DNA of 64,000 bases from Hyaloperonospora brassicae (taxonomy: Eukaryota; Oomycota; Peronosporomycetes; Peronosporales; Peronosporaceae), in NCBI GenBank assembly GCA_947650285.1, contig CANTFL010000599.1, forward strand, positions 62,001-126,000, in the 5' to 3' direction. The notes below the pieces were generated by a model that worked only from the letters and a program-made list of their open reading frames with translations, made no database searches and had not been told where the DNA came from. How positions within the stretch are numbered: the first letter of the stretch is position 1; each line of letters starts with the position of its first letter. Made by a program: the position numbers and the translations under genes. Shown piece by piece: positions 10,679-21,896 of this stretch.

Positions 10679-10878
10679 TCCGGAATGGTCTTCAGCTTGA
10701 ACATCCCGTGCAAATACACAATTCTCGGCGCTGGCAGTGCCTTCGTCAATAGGTCTGCAATTATGTCTTCAGACTTGACATAACTTGGCTTGACTATCTT
10801 GGCTTGAGCGTAGTGGTAGATGAACTTGAAACGAATGTCAACGTGCTTCGCGCTTGAAGTACTCTTCTCGATGTCCAA
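10679..10878 (-). pseudogene. Copia RNase H, C-terminal part, cut by gypsy 1
   Basis: The minus-strand frame shows KHVDIRFKFIYH and DIIADLLTKALP, the conserved end of copia RNase H, and runs straight into the end of the gypsy 1 LTR at 10678. Confidence 0.85.
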
Positions 10879-11050
10879 TTGTTTAATCGCGGCTTGTATT
10901 GTCCATCCACATTGGCATGGATTCGACGGCCTTCATGCACAGCTCACCGAATAGTTCCCTCAGTCCCAGTAGGTCGCGTCCTGCATGAGATGCCGCAATG
11001 AAATCAGCTTCCATGGTGCTTAAAGAGACACCATTCTGCTTCTTGCACGC

Positions 11051-11611
11051 TTATGAAACCACTGCTCCATCGATCGTCAGCACACATCCTGAGACCGACT
11101 CTCGGTCCGATTTGTCGGCTGCAAAATCCGCGTCGCTCCAGCACTCGATCTTGATCGGGTCCATTTGTTTGCTTGAGCTGTTAATAAACAACTTCAATGT
11201 CTTCGCTTCCTTCAAATACCTTGCAATGCGCTTGGCCATCTTCCAGTCCTTCACACTTGGTTTGTGTGTCTGCCGTGTCGCGCGATGTACCTCAAAGCTG
11301 ATGTCCGGTCGTGTGCAGCGCGCAATCCAAAGCAGACTCTCGACGAGTGACTGGAATGCCTTGACACTCGCATGTCCGACTTCAACTGCCGTAGCCAATA
11401 TATCCGTAGATTCAGGGTCCACTTCATTGCAGTCGTCGTTGATAGGGGCTCGCACACTATTCGCCGACTCCAGGCCATGGTCCTTCAGCAGCACGTCTAT
11501 CATCACCTCTTGATCCAGCATGTAACCGCACTTGTCATCCAGTATAATCCTATAACCCAGGAATATGTTGACGACTCCGAGGTCATTGATCTCGAGAGAC
11601 ACCATGCTCTT
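11051..11611 (-). pseudogene. Copia RT thumb and RNase H, N-terminal part
   Basis: FLGYRI, then LLWIARCTRPDISFEVHRATR and CWSDADFAADKSDRESVSG are the usual copia thumb and RNase H blocks. It is out of frame with the RT palm because of a one-base change in the A run at 11612-11616 (plus strand). A stop lies at 11051-11053. Confidence 0.88.
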
Positions 11612-11616
11612 AAAAA

Positions 11617-12831
11617 CTGTTCCACGGCTTCGCTTGAAGTTCCTGCGACCAAAAGGTCGTCGACGTAAACCCCAACAATCGTGACGGCCTCGTCGATCTT
11701 CTTGACGTATAGGCACATGTCCGTTGTGCATTGGCTGAAGCCGAGCTCAACCAAATTCGAGTGAAACAATTGACTCCATTGTCGTCCAGCTTGCTTTAAA
11801 CCGCATAAAGATTTCTTCAAAAGCAAGGCAAGGTGTTTCGGGTGCTTGAATCCGTGTTCATCCAAAATGTCTTTGCTCACTTGCATCCCGCTTGGCACTT
11901 TCATGTAAATGTCGATGTCCTTTTCTTTTTCTGCCTTGACATAGGTGTTGGGAACGTCACCGTGACGCGCTGGTACGTTCCATCGATGTGACAGCACCAA
12001 AATGACCTTGACGGTGCCAAGTTCCATGACATCAGCGAAAGTCAGTGTGTAGTCGATTCCAAATAGTTGCTCGTTTCCACAAACCACCAGCCTAGCCTTG
12101 TACCGCTCCACTTTTCCATCGGCGTCGGTTTTCGTCTTGAACACCCACTTGTTGTGCAGGACGTGCGACTTTTCGGGTGGTACCACCACTGTCCACACTC
12201 CATTTGACTCCAATGCAGTCAGTTCTTCGGTCATCGCCACGTGCCACTTGTCCTTTGACGGACTCCGCACAGCCTCACCATAGTTCCTTGTGTCTGGCTC
12301 GCTCACGATGTTGACAGTGTCTTGAACTTTTGTGCCCTTGCTTTCATCATCATCATTCGGTTCACCCAGGTTCTTGCTGACGGACCTTGTCACATGTCGG
12401 TCACGTGTACATCTGGTCGAACGAGTCTTTGCTGGAAGTTCGTCGTGATCATCTTGAGACTCCTCCTGACCTTCAGCATTATCGGGATCTTCTATTGGGC
12501 TCCCGTCTTGTGTGGTGTTCAGAGTCTCAATGTTTTGTACATGTTGCGTGACCACGACGACTTGATCCTTTGGCAAGTAGACGCGATATCCCTTCGTCTC
12601 ATCGTTCTTTCCGATGATGATTGCCGCCTTTCCACGTACACCCAGAGATTTGTTGTCCGTGTGCAAGTGAGCTGTGCAAGTCGAACCAAATACCGCGATG
12701 TCACTGAGATCGGGCTTCTTCATGGTGAGCATCTCTATCGGTGAGACTCCACCGTCGTTCGCTTTAGTCGGACTTCGGTTGAGTATGTAAGTTGCATACT
12801 CAGCTGCATCGCCCCAAAACTTCAAAGGTAG
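11617..12831 (-). pseudogene. Copia integrase C-terminus and reverse transcriptase
   Basis: It begins with the integrase tail block LKFWGDAAEYATYILNR, passes through an acidic linker and enters RT with NGVWTVV, KWVFKTKTDADGKVERYKAR and the catalytic GVYVDDLLVAG. The Asp pair is intact. The only separation from the upstream piece is the TGA at 12832-12834. Confidence 0.9.
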
Positions 12832-14573
12832 TCAGCTCGCAAACACCATGCTTCGCACCATGTTCATAATCGTGCGATGCATCCTTTCGGCTTTGCCATT
12901 GCTGGCCTGGTTATTAAGCTTGCTAATCTGGAGAGCGACACCAGTGTCTTTGCAGAATACATCCAGAGGTTTGTACTCGCCCCCGCCGTCCGTGCGCAAA
13001 ACGTGGATCCGGCAATCGAAGCGTCGCTCAAAAAACGACAGGAAATTCTTGAAATTCATCGCTGCAACATCCTTAGTTTTCGCCAAGAATACCCGGCAGT
13101 AATTCGACCGATGATCAACAAAGTTGATTAGGTACCTGTTCCCGAGCCGATCGCGAGGAGTCATGGGACCTTTAAGATCAGAACAGATGACTCCTCCCAT
13201 CACGTCGATTGGCGAATTCGTCCCACTGTCCTTGCGAGATTGTTGGTTCTTTGTCTGCTTGCCTTGTGCGTAGGCCAAATAGTTAACACGCTTAGTGTCG
13301 GTTAGTTTGATACCTGAAGCGGGTTCACGGGCCATCTCGATGATAGTGTCGTAACAGAGGTGACCCAAACACCGATGGAACTGTAGCAAGCTTCCATGTT
13401 GAAAGTTTATCTTATGTCCATGTTCATGACCATTCACGATCGCCATGACCGCCTCCAGTGGTGATCCAGAAACACAAAAATTGTTTGGCGAAATGTCATC
13501 GTAAACCTTCACAATCAACACATCGTTGATGCGATCGACATCCATGATGGGTGCTCCACCAGGATACGAGACCAAAACACGCCTCCCTTTACTATATTCA
13601 AGCACGCATCCCTTCTTTTCCAACTTGCCGAAGGAAATGATGTTACGCCCCAAATTGGAAGCGTATTGGACATCGAGAAGTCGGATGATCTTAGTCAACC
13701 CAAGTGCTTTGACCCGAATCATTGCACTACCTTGTTTCGCGATCCGAAGAGATCCTCCATCAGACGCCGCGGTGAAACATTCGTGATTGCAATCAACCAC
13801 ATCTTCCAGTAGGCTCAAGTCATTAACCAAATGACGGCCTGACCCACTGTCCAGAACCCAGTTAGCCGCAGCTTGAGTCTGGTCGTCGTTCGCATCTTGG
13901 ACTATGAGGACGAAATCAACATCTTGTTTTCCCTTCGATCTCTTAGTGCAGGATGCCTTGAGGTGTCCTGTGTTTCCACAAAGGTAGCACCTTCTTTGAC
14001 CTTGGTCTTCGCGCCGTTTTTTGACCGGCCCAACCTTCGTGATTTTCTTGGTAGACTCAACAACGTTCACCACATCACGACCGAACTGCTTGACACGGAT
14101 GTCTATCTCCGTGGATCGTGCGAACTGTGCCAGCTCTTCAGGTTGTCGCAAGTAGTTCACCCTGTGCAAATCCAAACGAGATAGCATCGTCGTGCGCATC
14201 GTCGGGTCTGCGTAGTGAACAATGTTGTCCAAAACTAGATTGTCCGCGCCTCCGCAAGCGTGTCTCACAGCAGTGTGATACAAATAGTGTTCCGTCCAAT
14301 TTCGATGCGACCACTTGGCTGCCGTAAACAACTTCATAATCTGGGCAGGTTTTATCTTGGTGTTAAAGGTCTGGAGCAACCTTTGAATTGCATGCTCCAA
14401 GGTTGGACTCTCAGACCACCAAGTCTCCACCTGCCGGCGGTAATATTTCTGCGCCGTCCCGGCTAAGTGTTGCCCGAGCACATCAACCTTGATGTCTTCA
14501 GGCCAGACGAAACCACACGCGCGCTTGGAGAAACCAACTTGGCGTACGAACTCCTTGCCCCACTCTGAAAAAA
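12832..14573 (-). pseudogene. Copia gag C-terminus, protease and integrase core
   Basis: Gag continues with the EDIKVDVLGQHL region and a CCHC knuckle (CYLCGNTGHLKASC). The protease has NWVLDSGSGRHLV, with Ser where Ala is usual after DSG. Next come the GAG-pre-integrase box (HRCLGHLCYD) and the integrase triad in SDLKGPM, LRTDGGGEY and GKAERMHR. The frame is joined to the gag start only through the A-run frameshift at 14568-14573. Confidence 0.9.
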
Positions 14574-15169
14574 CCACTACCAAGACCATGGTAGAGTTCC
14601 TTGCCGTCAAATGGTTGCAACACCAGCTTGCGCTGACGACCGTCAGGCACACCCATGGGTACCTGACCTTGATGAAAAAACATCGGACCAGGTGCACCCG
14701 CACCTGGGTACGGTGCTGGTGGTGCGCCCTGCACCCCGGGTGCTGGTTCCGCATTCATCAAATAGTCACCACGGTCCTGAGCCGGTGGATCGACTATATT
14801 CCCAGCAAAAACTGGTCGTCGAGCACCAAAGTAAGTGGCCGGCGAGACATTCGGTGATCGCTTGGGAGGAGGAGTACGCTCCAAAGCCTGGAGGTTAATA
14901 CCCTGCCCTGCTCCCAAGGCCGAACCAAAGATGCTTGACTCTGAAGAGTCCTTCCGCTGTCGGTCGACTTGTTCGGATTGTGAGGATTCCATCCTGCACA
15001 TTTGCTCCGACAAATCACCGAGCATGACGAGCATCTTGTCCAGTGCCGCGGCCGCGGGCACTGCCGAATTTTCTTCCAGCTGGTGATCAATGGTCTTCTT
15101 TTGACCACCGACCACCACAGCGGGTGTGGCTCCGCGAGCCGCGCCGCCAACACGTTCCGTTGGGCTCAT
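14574..15169 (-). pseudogene. Copia gag, N-terminal part
   Basis: The frame opens at ATG 15169-15167, inside the primer-binding site just after the 5' LTR. It is low-complexity and Pro/Gly/Ala-rich, then shows PFDGKELYHGLGSGF. One extra or missing base in a six-base A run (plus strand) takes it out of frame with the rest of gag. Confidence 0.8.
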
Positions 15170-15173
15170 AACC
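15155..15173 (-). other. Copia primer-binding site of half-tRNA type, overlapping the gag start codon
   Basis: Read on the minus strand, the bases after the LTR are GGTTATGAGCCCAACGGAA. The complement, TGGGCTCATAACC, has the form of a Met tRNA anticodon loop, not a tRNA 3' end. Drosophila copia is known to prime with the 5' half of initiator tRNA-Met at a site starting GGTTATGGGCCC (established). The ATG in this site is also the likely gag start. Confidence 0.65.
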
Positions 15174-15492
15174 TGTAAGAATGTAGTGGTGCACTTGTTG
15201 CAAAGGGGTAGAAGTAAAAGTGAAATGTATTGTGTGTTAAAACCCATCTTCTTCAACACTACGATATTTATGACCAGAAACAGAAACTACAACTTGACCA
15301 TGTCAAGTTGCATATGACGTCCGTCTCTCTTCGTCCCATGTGTTGTCCTGTCACATGACGACCGTCTCTCCAGTCCCATCTGTCATTATGACACATTATA
15401 AACCAATCAAGTGAGGTCGGGCTTACCTGTACCAGGTCTTGTACTTGACCTGCAACACCTTCTTCACTTGTCAGAAAGAGTATATTCTAACA
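15174..15492 (-). repeat. Copia 5' LTR
   Basis: 319 bp, same ends as 2799-3117. It is followed by GTACG, the target duplication. Confidence 0.95.
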
Positions 15493-15672
15493 GTACGAGC
15501 TGCAACAACTAGAGATGGAGTTGCGTCGTGACGTGGCTGAAAGTTGCAGTGAATATACTCGTGCGCCGAATTGCCTACAAGACTTTCCGTATGCTTTTTT
15601 GTTCGCGACGCCCGGCAAAGCAGTTGAGGCAACGCAGTTGGAAGGGTTAGCGAACCACTTTGGTATTGTCAA
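15493..15672 (+). other. Target duplication and possible C-terminal exon interrupted by copia
   Basis: GTACG (15493-15497) is the right-hand target duplication. From there a plus-strand frame is open to TAG at 15670-15672. It reads as a plausible protein end with a charged helix (LQQLEMELRRDVAES) and then FPYAFLFATPGKAVEATQLEG. Across the insertion the frame continues leftwards only about 16 codons to a stop near 2740. I do not recognise the protein, so it may be a remnant or chance. Confidence 0.25.
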
Positions 15673-16091
15673 CTAGGTAGCAAGTCCTACAAATTGAAGT
15701 ATGGAATGCAAAGTGATACGTTGCATTGCTGTTGACCAAGTTTGCTTTCCATACTAGCATCGAAGCGAAGACTTGCAGTGGTGCACCGATCTCGTCGACT
15801 TGGATGACCCAGAGGAATGCAAGCTTGGTATTCAGGTGGTGCGACTATGTTCCAGGTAAATCAGCAGAGACTGGTATTCTCAAATCTGTACGACGTGTGA
15901 AGTGCAGACCCTGATTTGTAATAACGACAACAAGCTCGAGTGTCGAAGAAATGTGTCATCTACGTTAACCAGATTCTACTTCTTCCAGCGATGGTCACTG
16001 AGCCTGAACGTCTCCGACTTCCTGTACACGTTCGGGACCAAAGCTTGTTTTCGTTGCTAGGACTTGAAGCAGCAGGCCCGACACTAGTTGC
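15673..16091. other. Intergenic, nothing recognised
   Basis: I see no protein, RNA gene or repeat. This stretch would hold the 3' end of the GMC oxidoreductase transcript on the minus strand. Confidence 0.4.
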
Positions 16092-18536
16092 CTATGACGC
16101 TCCAGACCGTCGATATTCTGCTTCGTCTTCACGCAGAATCTGGGCAGCTCGACTTGCTACCATCACCACAGAAGAGTGCACGTTGCCATTCGGGATGAGC
16201 GGCATCACGGATGCGTCAGCCACGCGGAGATGCTTGATTCCAAAGACGCGCAAGTGATTATCTACAACGCCTTCGTCCTCCGTGTTTGCCATGCATGCGC
16301 TACCGACCCAGTGCGAGTTGCGAAATGCGGCGCTGAGTACCCATTTGTCCAAGTCTGTGCGCAGACATAAACGTGCAATGAGCAATTCCTGTTACTCGCG
16401 CAAGCATCACGATTCACACAGGAGGCAACTACCTTCCCCGGAGGAAATACCGACACCCGGGGCGATTTCGGATCCAATCACGTTCTTCTCGGCTACAACG
16501 GACACAAATCAACATTCGTTAGCCTCGTTTCGCATGACACTACCGCTTCACAATTGACACTTGCCCAGCTTTGACGTTATATTGCGAACCACACCAATTG
16601 CCCACGAAATCTTCCACACATCACCTGGCCTCAGGTGCTCGGCCACACCGTTCGACTTTTCCGAGACAACATGCGGTACCAGGTGGTCGACGTTATCGTC
16701 GTCAACCGAATCGTCGTCGTCGTGCACGAGCACCACACGATTGCGAGCAAGAGGATGCAGCAGTGCAACCGTAATCACAACCTCTGTGGCGTGGTTGAGT
16801 GTAGCCGTGGTGGATATGTGGGGTTCCGATCGACGCGGAAACAGCGTAAGTTGAATTTCAGGTACCGTTGAGCCAGGTGGAGTCAAAAATGCCCCAGCAC
16901 TGAGACCAGCAGAGCCGAAAAGTCCGTAGCTGGATGCCGTCGTATTCTTGGCGTCGATAGCCGCGAAGTACGCGTCCAATTCCGCTCTTTAAGGCAACGT
17001 TCATCACACCACAGTTAGAAAGACCGGAAGACACTACCAACATGGTAATCTCACAGTAGACTTACTCGAGATCGAACTCTTGTTTGGGCTTGTACTTGAA
17101 TGACATGCCAACGACAGGATGATCTTGTAGATTCATGCCTACCCACGGCAAGTGTTTCTTCAACGGTAGCCCAACTTTCTCAAGCGTGGCGCGATCACCA
17201 AGCCCAGAAAGCATTAGGATCTTCGGCGTATTGATCGCGCCGGCCGTGACAATGACTTCACCGTGCTCTGCTAGACGAATGACTTCGACTGCGCCGTTTG
17301 CATAGCGAACTTCTACTCCCTCCGTGACATTCTGCGCATTTATGTTGATTTTCTGGAGAAAACAAAGCGTCAGGCCGTATTTCATCAATGTCCAGCATAG
17401 CACAACGACTCACTGTGACCATGGTGTCCAGCATCAAGCGGAAATTGCTTCGTGTGGATTCGGCCGTATCGTTGTTCAGTATTGGTCCAAGGAACGTTTT
17501 GGCAGCGCTCTCGCGTATTCCATCGCGGGTGTTGAAGTGGTAGTACCCGACGCCATGACGACCACCAGGCGCATTAAAGTCCACTGTTCGCGGGATGCCG
17601 ACCTCCACACATGCCTCAATGAACTCATGGGACAAGGCCGTCTCCATAGCGGGTGGACTAGTACGAAAGAATCCGTGCGTGCCGTGGTAGCTCGTATTCG
17701 GCCCGTCAAAATCCTCAATCGACGTGTAAATCTCCAGCGCTTTCTCCCATGTCCAGTTTGCAATGTTCCAGCGTTCCAAATCCGATGGCAAGACTCGAAC
17801 TATCATCAACAAACATGCATTAGCCTCACGAGTCAATGAAATCCGCTCTTCTCAACGTTCACATTACAGCTCACGCACCGTAGAGCATGGCGTTGTGCAC
17901 ACCGCATCCTCCCAGAGCTTTCGCCACGTTCACATCCGGATACGGCCAGTGCAATGGCGGTGTGTTGACCACAATTGTCCAGTAAAATGGCACGTCGAAC
18001 GGCGTCAAGCCTTTCGTGTTCAGCGGTGAGTCGATGGCCTCCTGTGAAATGAAGGCATTGATTGGGTCATGTCGATCAGTCGCCTCGTCCTTTGACATCG
18101 TTGTCCGTGGAAGTGCATGGCTCACCTTACCCCCCAACTGCGTCTGGGACACGCCCCCTGCTTCAATCAGTAGCACACGTCGCCACGGATCATCACTTAG
18201 TAGTTTGGCCACCACCGACCCTGCCGGACCTCCGCCAATGACAATGGCATCGTACTGCAGCAACAACAACACAGCCGGGCAGTCAGATCTTCACATCACA
18301 GACCAGGAGCTTCTCCACCGATTTTGAACTACCTGTTCCTCATGCACATGCGGTGGTACAACCGGTGCTGGTGGCACGATAAACCCTCGCAAGACGACGA
18401 CGACGCAGGCAACGACCGCCGCGCACACCAGCAGCAGCGCTACGCCGTTCTTCAGCCGACGTGCGTGGCGGCCGATGGGACTGGAAACGTCGGAATGCAG
18501 CAGCGACGAGCGCTCGTCATGGGACGTCGTGGCCAT
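16092..18536 (-). CDS. GMC-family FAD oxidoreductase with an N-terminal membrane anchor, about seven exons
   Basis: Glucose-methanol-choline oxidoreductases use FAD to oxidise alcohols; the substrate here is unknown. Exons by hand: 18536-18333, 18254-17879, 17799-17414, 17352-17066, 16986-16561, 16492-16433, 16354-16092, about 667 residues. Exon 1 has a short polar N-terminus and one membrane segment (about residues 32-52), suggesting a signal anchor with the enzyme on the lumenal or outer side. Exon 2 starts with the FAD motif IGGGPAG (75-80) and LLIEAGG. Exon 4 has the second GMC signature (GAINTPKILMLSG). The last exons give EIAPG, the active-site His in NSHWVGS and VADASVMPLIPNGN. Introns of 61-80 bp are GT-AG. 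The exon 5/6 junction (16560-16493) does not keep frame with the obvious splice sites. It may use GTGTGG at 16594, or carry a one-base error or mutation. Confidence 0.85.
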
Positions 18537-19185
18537 CCGTGCGGCGGATCGGTGCGAATTCCGAAATGCGCACCGTGGCGTGCGTGCGAGCGTGGCGTCC
18601 GGTATGTATTTCGTGACGAACTGCAGGCCATGATCATTATGATTGGTATTTCGTGCTTGGTCCGGGATTGGTTTTTTGGTGCCTGGTCCAAAATTTGTAT
18701 TTTTGTGTTTGGTCCAAGATGTGTATTTGGTGTTTGGTCCGGGATTGGTATTTGGTCCGTATTTGGTATTTGGCTCGCACTGGGATTCGGTTCGTGATGG
18801 TATGCGGTCCTTGTTTTTGCTATAACGCCTATGTCGCGCGCATCGGTATGACGCAGAACAAGGTACCTGTATCCAAGCATACCGCGTGCACGGAAGGAAG
18901 ACACAGTAGGATCGGCAGCTACGTGGTACTTACTCCTCGATCGGCCACAACAAGACGCTCACCCCGACCAGTACGTAGTACTGCATATCATCGCGGGATT
19001 TCGTGGCACGAGCCCCACAACGTGTGCGCTCGTTCAGAAAGGACCCCCCGCTTTACCGTGCGTCCGCACTTGTCTCACCATTGCTGCCTTTGTTGCCATT
19101 CGTCATCTTATTCGCCCATCGTGTTTGTCCACGTCAGCAGCGCCCTTCGTCCTCCCCCTCTCTCGCTCAGGTGCCACGTCGACTC
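18537..19185. promoter_or_regulatory. Divergent intergenic region between GMC oxidoreductase and alpha-tubulin, with a TTTGGTCC repeat
   Basis: The two genes are transcribed away from each other, so both promoters should be here. From about 18650 to 18780 there are several degenerate copies of a unit around TTTGGTCCGGGATTGGTA. A pyrimidine tract followed by CAG just before the tubulin ATG (about 19159-19170) could be the 3' end of a 5'-UTR intron. Confidence 0.45.
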
Positions 19186-20541
19186 ATGCGCGAGATTCTG
19201 TCGCTCCATCTGGGCCAGGGCGGGATCCAGACCGGCAACGCCTGCTGGGAGCTCTACTGTCTCGAGCACGGGATCCAGCCCGATGGCACGATGCCAAGTG
19301 ACACGTCCATTGGCAGTGGCGACGACTCGTTTTCGACGTTTTTTGCCGAGACAGGTACGGGCAAACACGTGCCACGCGCGGTGTTTGTGGACCTCGAAGC
19401 GACGGTCTGTGACGAGGTACGCACGGGGACGTACCGCCAGTTGTACCACCCCGAGCAGATCATTTCGGGCAAAGAAGACGCAGCGAACAACTATGCGCGA
19501 GGACACTATACAATCGGCAAGGAATACGTGGATCTAGTGCTCGATCGCGTGCGGAAACTCGCTGATGCGTGCACCGGTCTCCAGGGCTTTATGGTATTTA
19601 ACGCCGTAGGAGGCGGTACTGGCTCGGGGCTCGGCTCGCTACTGCTCGAGCGGCTCTCGGTCGACTATGGCCGCAAGAGCAAACTCGGGTTTACCATTTA
19701 CCCGTCGCCGCTCGTGTCGTCCGCGGTCGTGGAGCCTTACAACTCAGTGCTGTCCACGCACGCGCTGCTCGAGCACACGGACGTGGCTGTGATGCTCGAC
19801 AATGAAGCCATCTACGACATCTGCCGTCGCTCGCTTGATATTGAACGGCCGTCATATACCAACCTGAATCGCCTGATCGCTCAGGTGATTTCGTCCTTGA
19901 CGACGTCGCTGCGCTTTGACGGATCACTGAATGTGGACATTAATGAGTTCCAGACGAACTTGGTGCCGTACCCACGCATCCACTTTATGCTGAGCTCGTA
20001 CGCACCCGTGATTTCAGCTGAGAAGGCGTTCCACGAACAGCTGTCCGTGGCCGAGATCACTAACAGCGCGTTTGAGCCCACGTCGATGATGGCGAAATGC
20101 GACCCGCGTCACGGCAAGTACATGGCCACGTGTCTCATGTACCGAGGCGACGTGGTCCCCAAGGACGTAAATGCTGCAGTGGCGACGATCAAGACGAAGC
20201 GCACGATTCAGTTTGTCGACTGGTGTCCGACTGGTTTCAAGTGCGGCATCAACTACCAGCCGCCATCGGTGGTGCCAGGTGGCGATCTTGCTCGCGTGCA
20301 GCGTGCAGTGTGCATGATCTCCAACACAAGCGCTATCGCTGAGGTGTTCTCCCGTATCAACCACAAGTTTGACTTGATGTATGCCAAGCGTGCGTTCGTG
20401 CACTGGTTTGTGGGCGAAGGTATGGAAGAAGGCGAGTTCTCCGAGGCTCGTGAGGACCTTGCGGCGCTCGAGAAGGACTACGAGGAGGTATCGGCCGAGA
20501 CTGCCGAGGGTGACGATGAGGCATTCGGTGAAGAGTACTAG
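19186..20541 (+). CDS. Alpha-tubulin, divergent isotype
   Basis: Complete, intron-free frame of 451 residues, the normal alpha-tubulin length. Alpha-tubulin pairs with beta-tubulin to form microtubules. Met at 19186 is chosen because it gives the conserved MREI start; the frame is open 61 codons further upstream but without similarity. The GTP-binding loop GGGTGSG is at 142-148. The Glu that drives beta-tubulin GTP hydrolysis is present in the NEFQTN block, and the protein ends EEY, the detyrosination substrate. Oddities: LGQGGIQTG replaces the usual [17 protein letters not shown] replaces EPTV-DEV, and position 40, normally the acetylated Lys of the SDKT loop, is Thr (MPSDTS). No disabling change is seen. 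Confidence 0.97.
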   Translation: MREILSLHLGQGGIQTGNACWELYCLEHGIQPDGTMPSDTSIGSGDDSFSTFFAETGTGKHVPRAVFVDLEATVCDEVRTGTYRQLYHPEQIISGKEDAANNYARGHYTIGKEYVDLVLDRVRKLADACTGLQGFMVFNAVGGGTGSGLGSLLLERLSVDYGRKSKLGFTIYPSPLVSSAVVEPYNSVLSTHALLEHTDVAVMLDNEAIYDICRRSLDIERPSYTNLNRLIAQVISSLTTSLRFDGSLNVDINEFQTNLVPYPRIHFMLSSYAPVISAEKAFHEQLSVAEITNSAFEPTSMMAKCDPRHGKYMATCLMYRGDVVPKDVNAAVATIKTKRTIQFVDWCPTGFKCGINYQPPSVVPGGDLARVQRAVCMISNTSAIAEVFSRINHKFDLMYAKRAFVHWFVGEGMEEGEFSEAREDLAALEKDYEEVSAETAEGDDEAFGEEY

Positions 20542-21896
20542 TCTTTTGGATCACTACAACTAGCTACCAGCCCAAAGAATGCAAATGCGACAATGGTGCT
20601 ACTTACACGTCGATCGGTTGCTGATCACTTGCAGGACCTAGCTAACAACCATGGAACAACGGCAGAGTTAAGGGTCAAACAACAGGTTTTGGTCGCGCCG
20701 TGCCTACACCATCCTGCAGTGCAGATCTTATCTTCCACTCAAACAAGGTGGTACTCACGCGAGGTATGTTCGGCAGATACCTACATCGTGTACACAAGGC
20801 CGATGGAACAGCGACTCCGTGGGGAAAGGCCGAGTCCACTACTCGAGAAGGCGGGTATGTTGTCGAGAGATCCGGCTATGAGTCTGGGCTCGCCTGCAAC
20901 GTATGCATGTACCTCTTACATGTGTATGTTGATTTGCGAGTACTTATAGCTGCAAAACAAGACGATTCGATTGAGGCACGGTGGTAGCTGGTAGCTATTG
21001 AGTAACTTAGAATTGAGCACAAAAGGGCCAAAAGTATATAGTTAACTCACTTGCTGCCATCGTCGGTTTCACTTGCTGCCGTCTCGCCTCTCCCGAATCC
21101 GTGTCAAAGCCAATGGATAGGTCGTCTACCTAGACGCTGAAATGATAGAATCGCTGCGTTTATCTGATTACAAGTGATTTCAGGATCCAGGAAACGACTC
21201 AAATTTGCACGCGATGTGTATAGCACGAAGATCTCATCGAGTACGAGTGAACTACTGTATTACGAAACGCTGGAAGGCTACCGCGACCGAAATTCTGCAT
21301 TCAAACTTGCAGCTTGAGAAACTTAGCAACCCGGATATCATCGTGTCCAAAGTGTTATCCCGTCTACGTTTTGACTCAGAGGAACGAGTACGACGTCAGC
21401 TCGTTAGTGTTTCGTACAACTTTGCGGCCGTCGGCCTTCGATCACAGAATCACAGAATAACTGGGACGATTCCTCGGCACCGAAAACTATTGATATCCGT
21501 GTCTTGCCCTTGCGCTTTGAGCGAGATTTGAGAAGAGACAGAGGTCTACTCTTCTGCACATACACGCAAAGATATTCGATGGCAACCGTGGCTGCAGTCT
21601 CGACACATTCTTGTCCACTGCGTTCTGTTGCCACACTAGGATACCAAAGTTTAGGCACTACTATGATCACCGCGAGCGATTAATTGACGCCAACAACACC
21701 GAAAATTGTAATGGAACACGAAAAGATGTTAGCAACAAACGACACCTTGTTTACATTCAAATTTGACCCTTAACGACTGTCACAGTTATCAACCGACTGG
21801 AGGATCACGCAGCATACAACGAAAGTCGAGACGCTCATTACCCCGCGTCACTTGTTGAGCCGTCCAGGGCGACAATGGAACCGGGATAGTGTCCTA
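20542..21896. other. Intergenic, no gene recognised; contains a 13-bp inverted pair
   Basis: No convincing coding sequence. GTTAAGGGTCAAA near 20667 recurs as its reverse complement near 21762. CACTTGCTGCC occurs twice near 21050-21080. Confidence 0.4.

Larger units (their letters stand above)
2799..15492 (-). mobile_element. Ty1/copia LTR retrotransposon, interrupted by a nested gypsy element
   Basis: Two 319-bp LTRs (2799-3117 and 15174-15492) differ at three positions by eye and are flanked by the same GTACG. Read on the minus strand, the order is 5' LTR, primer site, gag with a zinc knuckle, protease, integrase, reverse transcriptase, RNase H, a GAGGAGGAG polypurine tract (RC of about 3118-3126) and the 3' LTR. 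Integrase before RT defines the copia superfamily. Gypsy 1 (3139-10678) sits between the RNase H end and the polypurine tract. The pol frame is broken at several points (frameshifts in the A runs at 14568-14573 and 11612-11616, TGA at 12832-12834, a stop near 11051), so this copy is not expected to be autonomous even though its LTRs look young. Confidence 0.95.

Noticed and set aside
19003..19185. N-terminal extension of the alpha-tubulin frame
   Set aside because: MREI at 19186 is the conserved tubulin start; the 61 upstream codons have no tubulin similarity.
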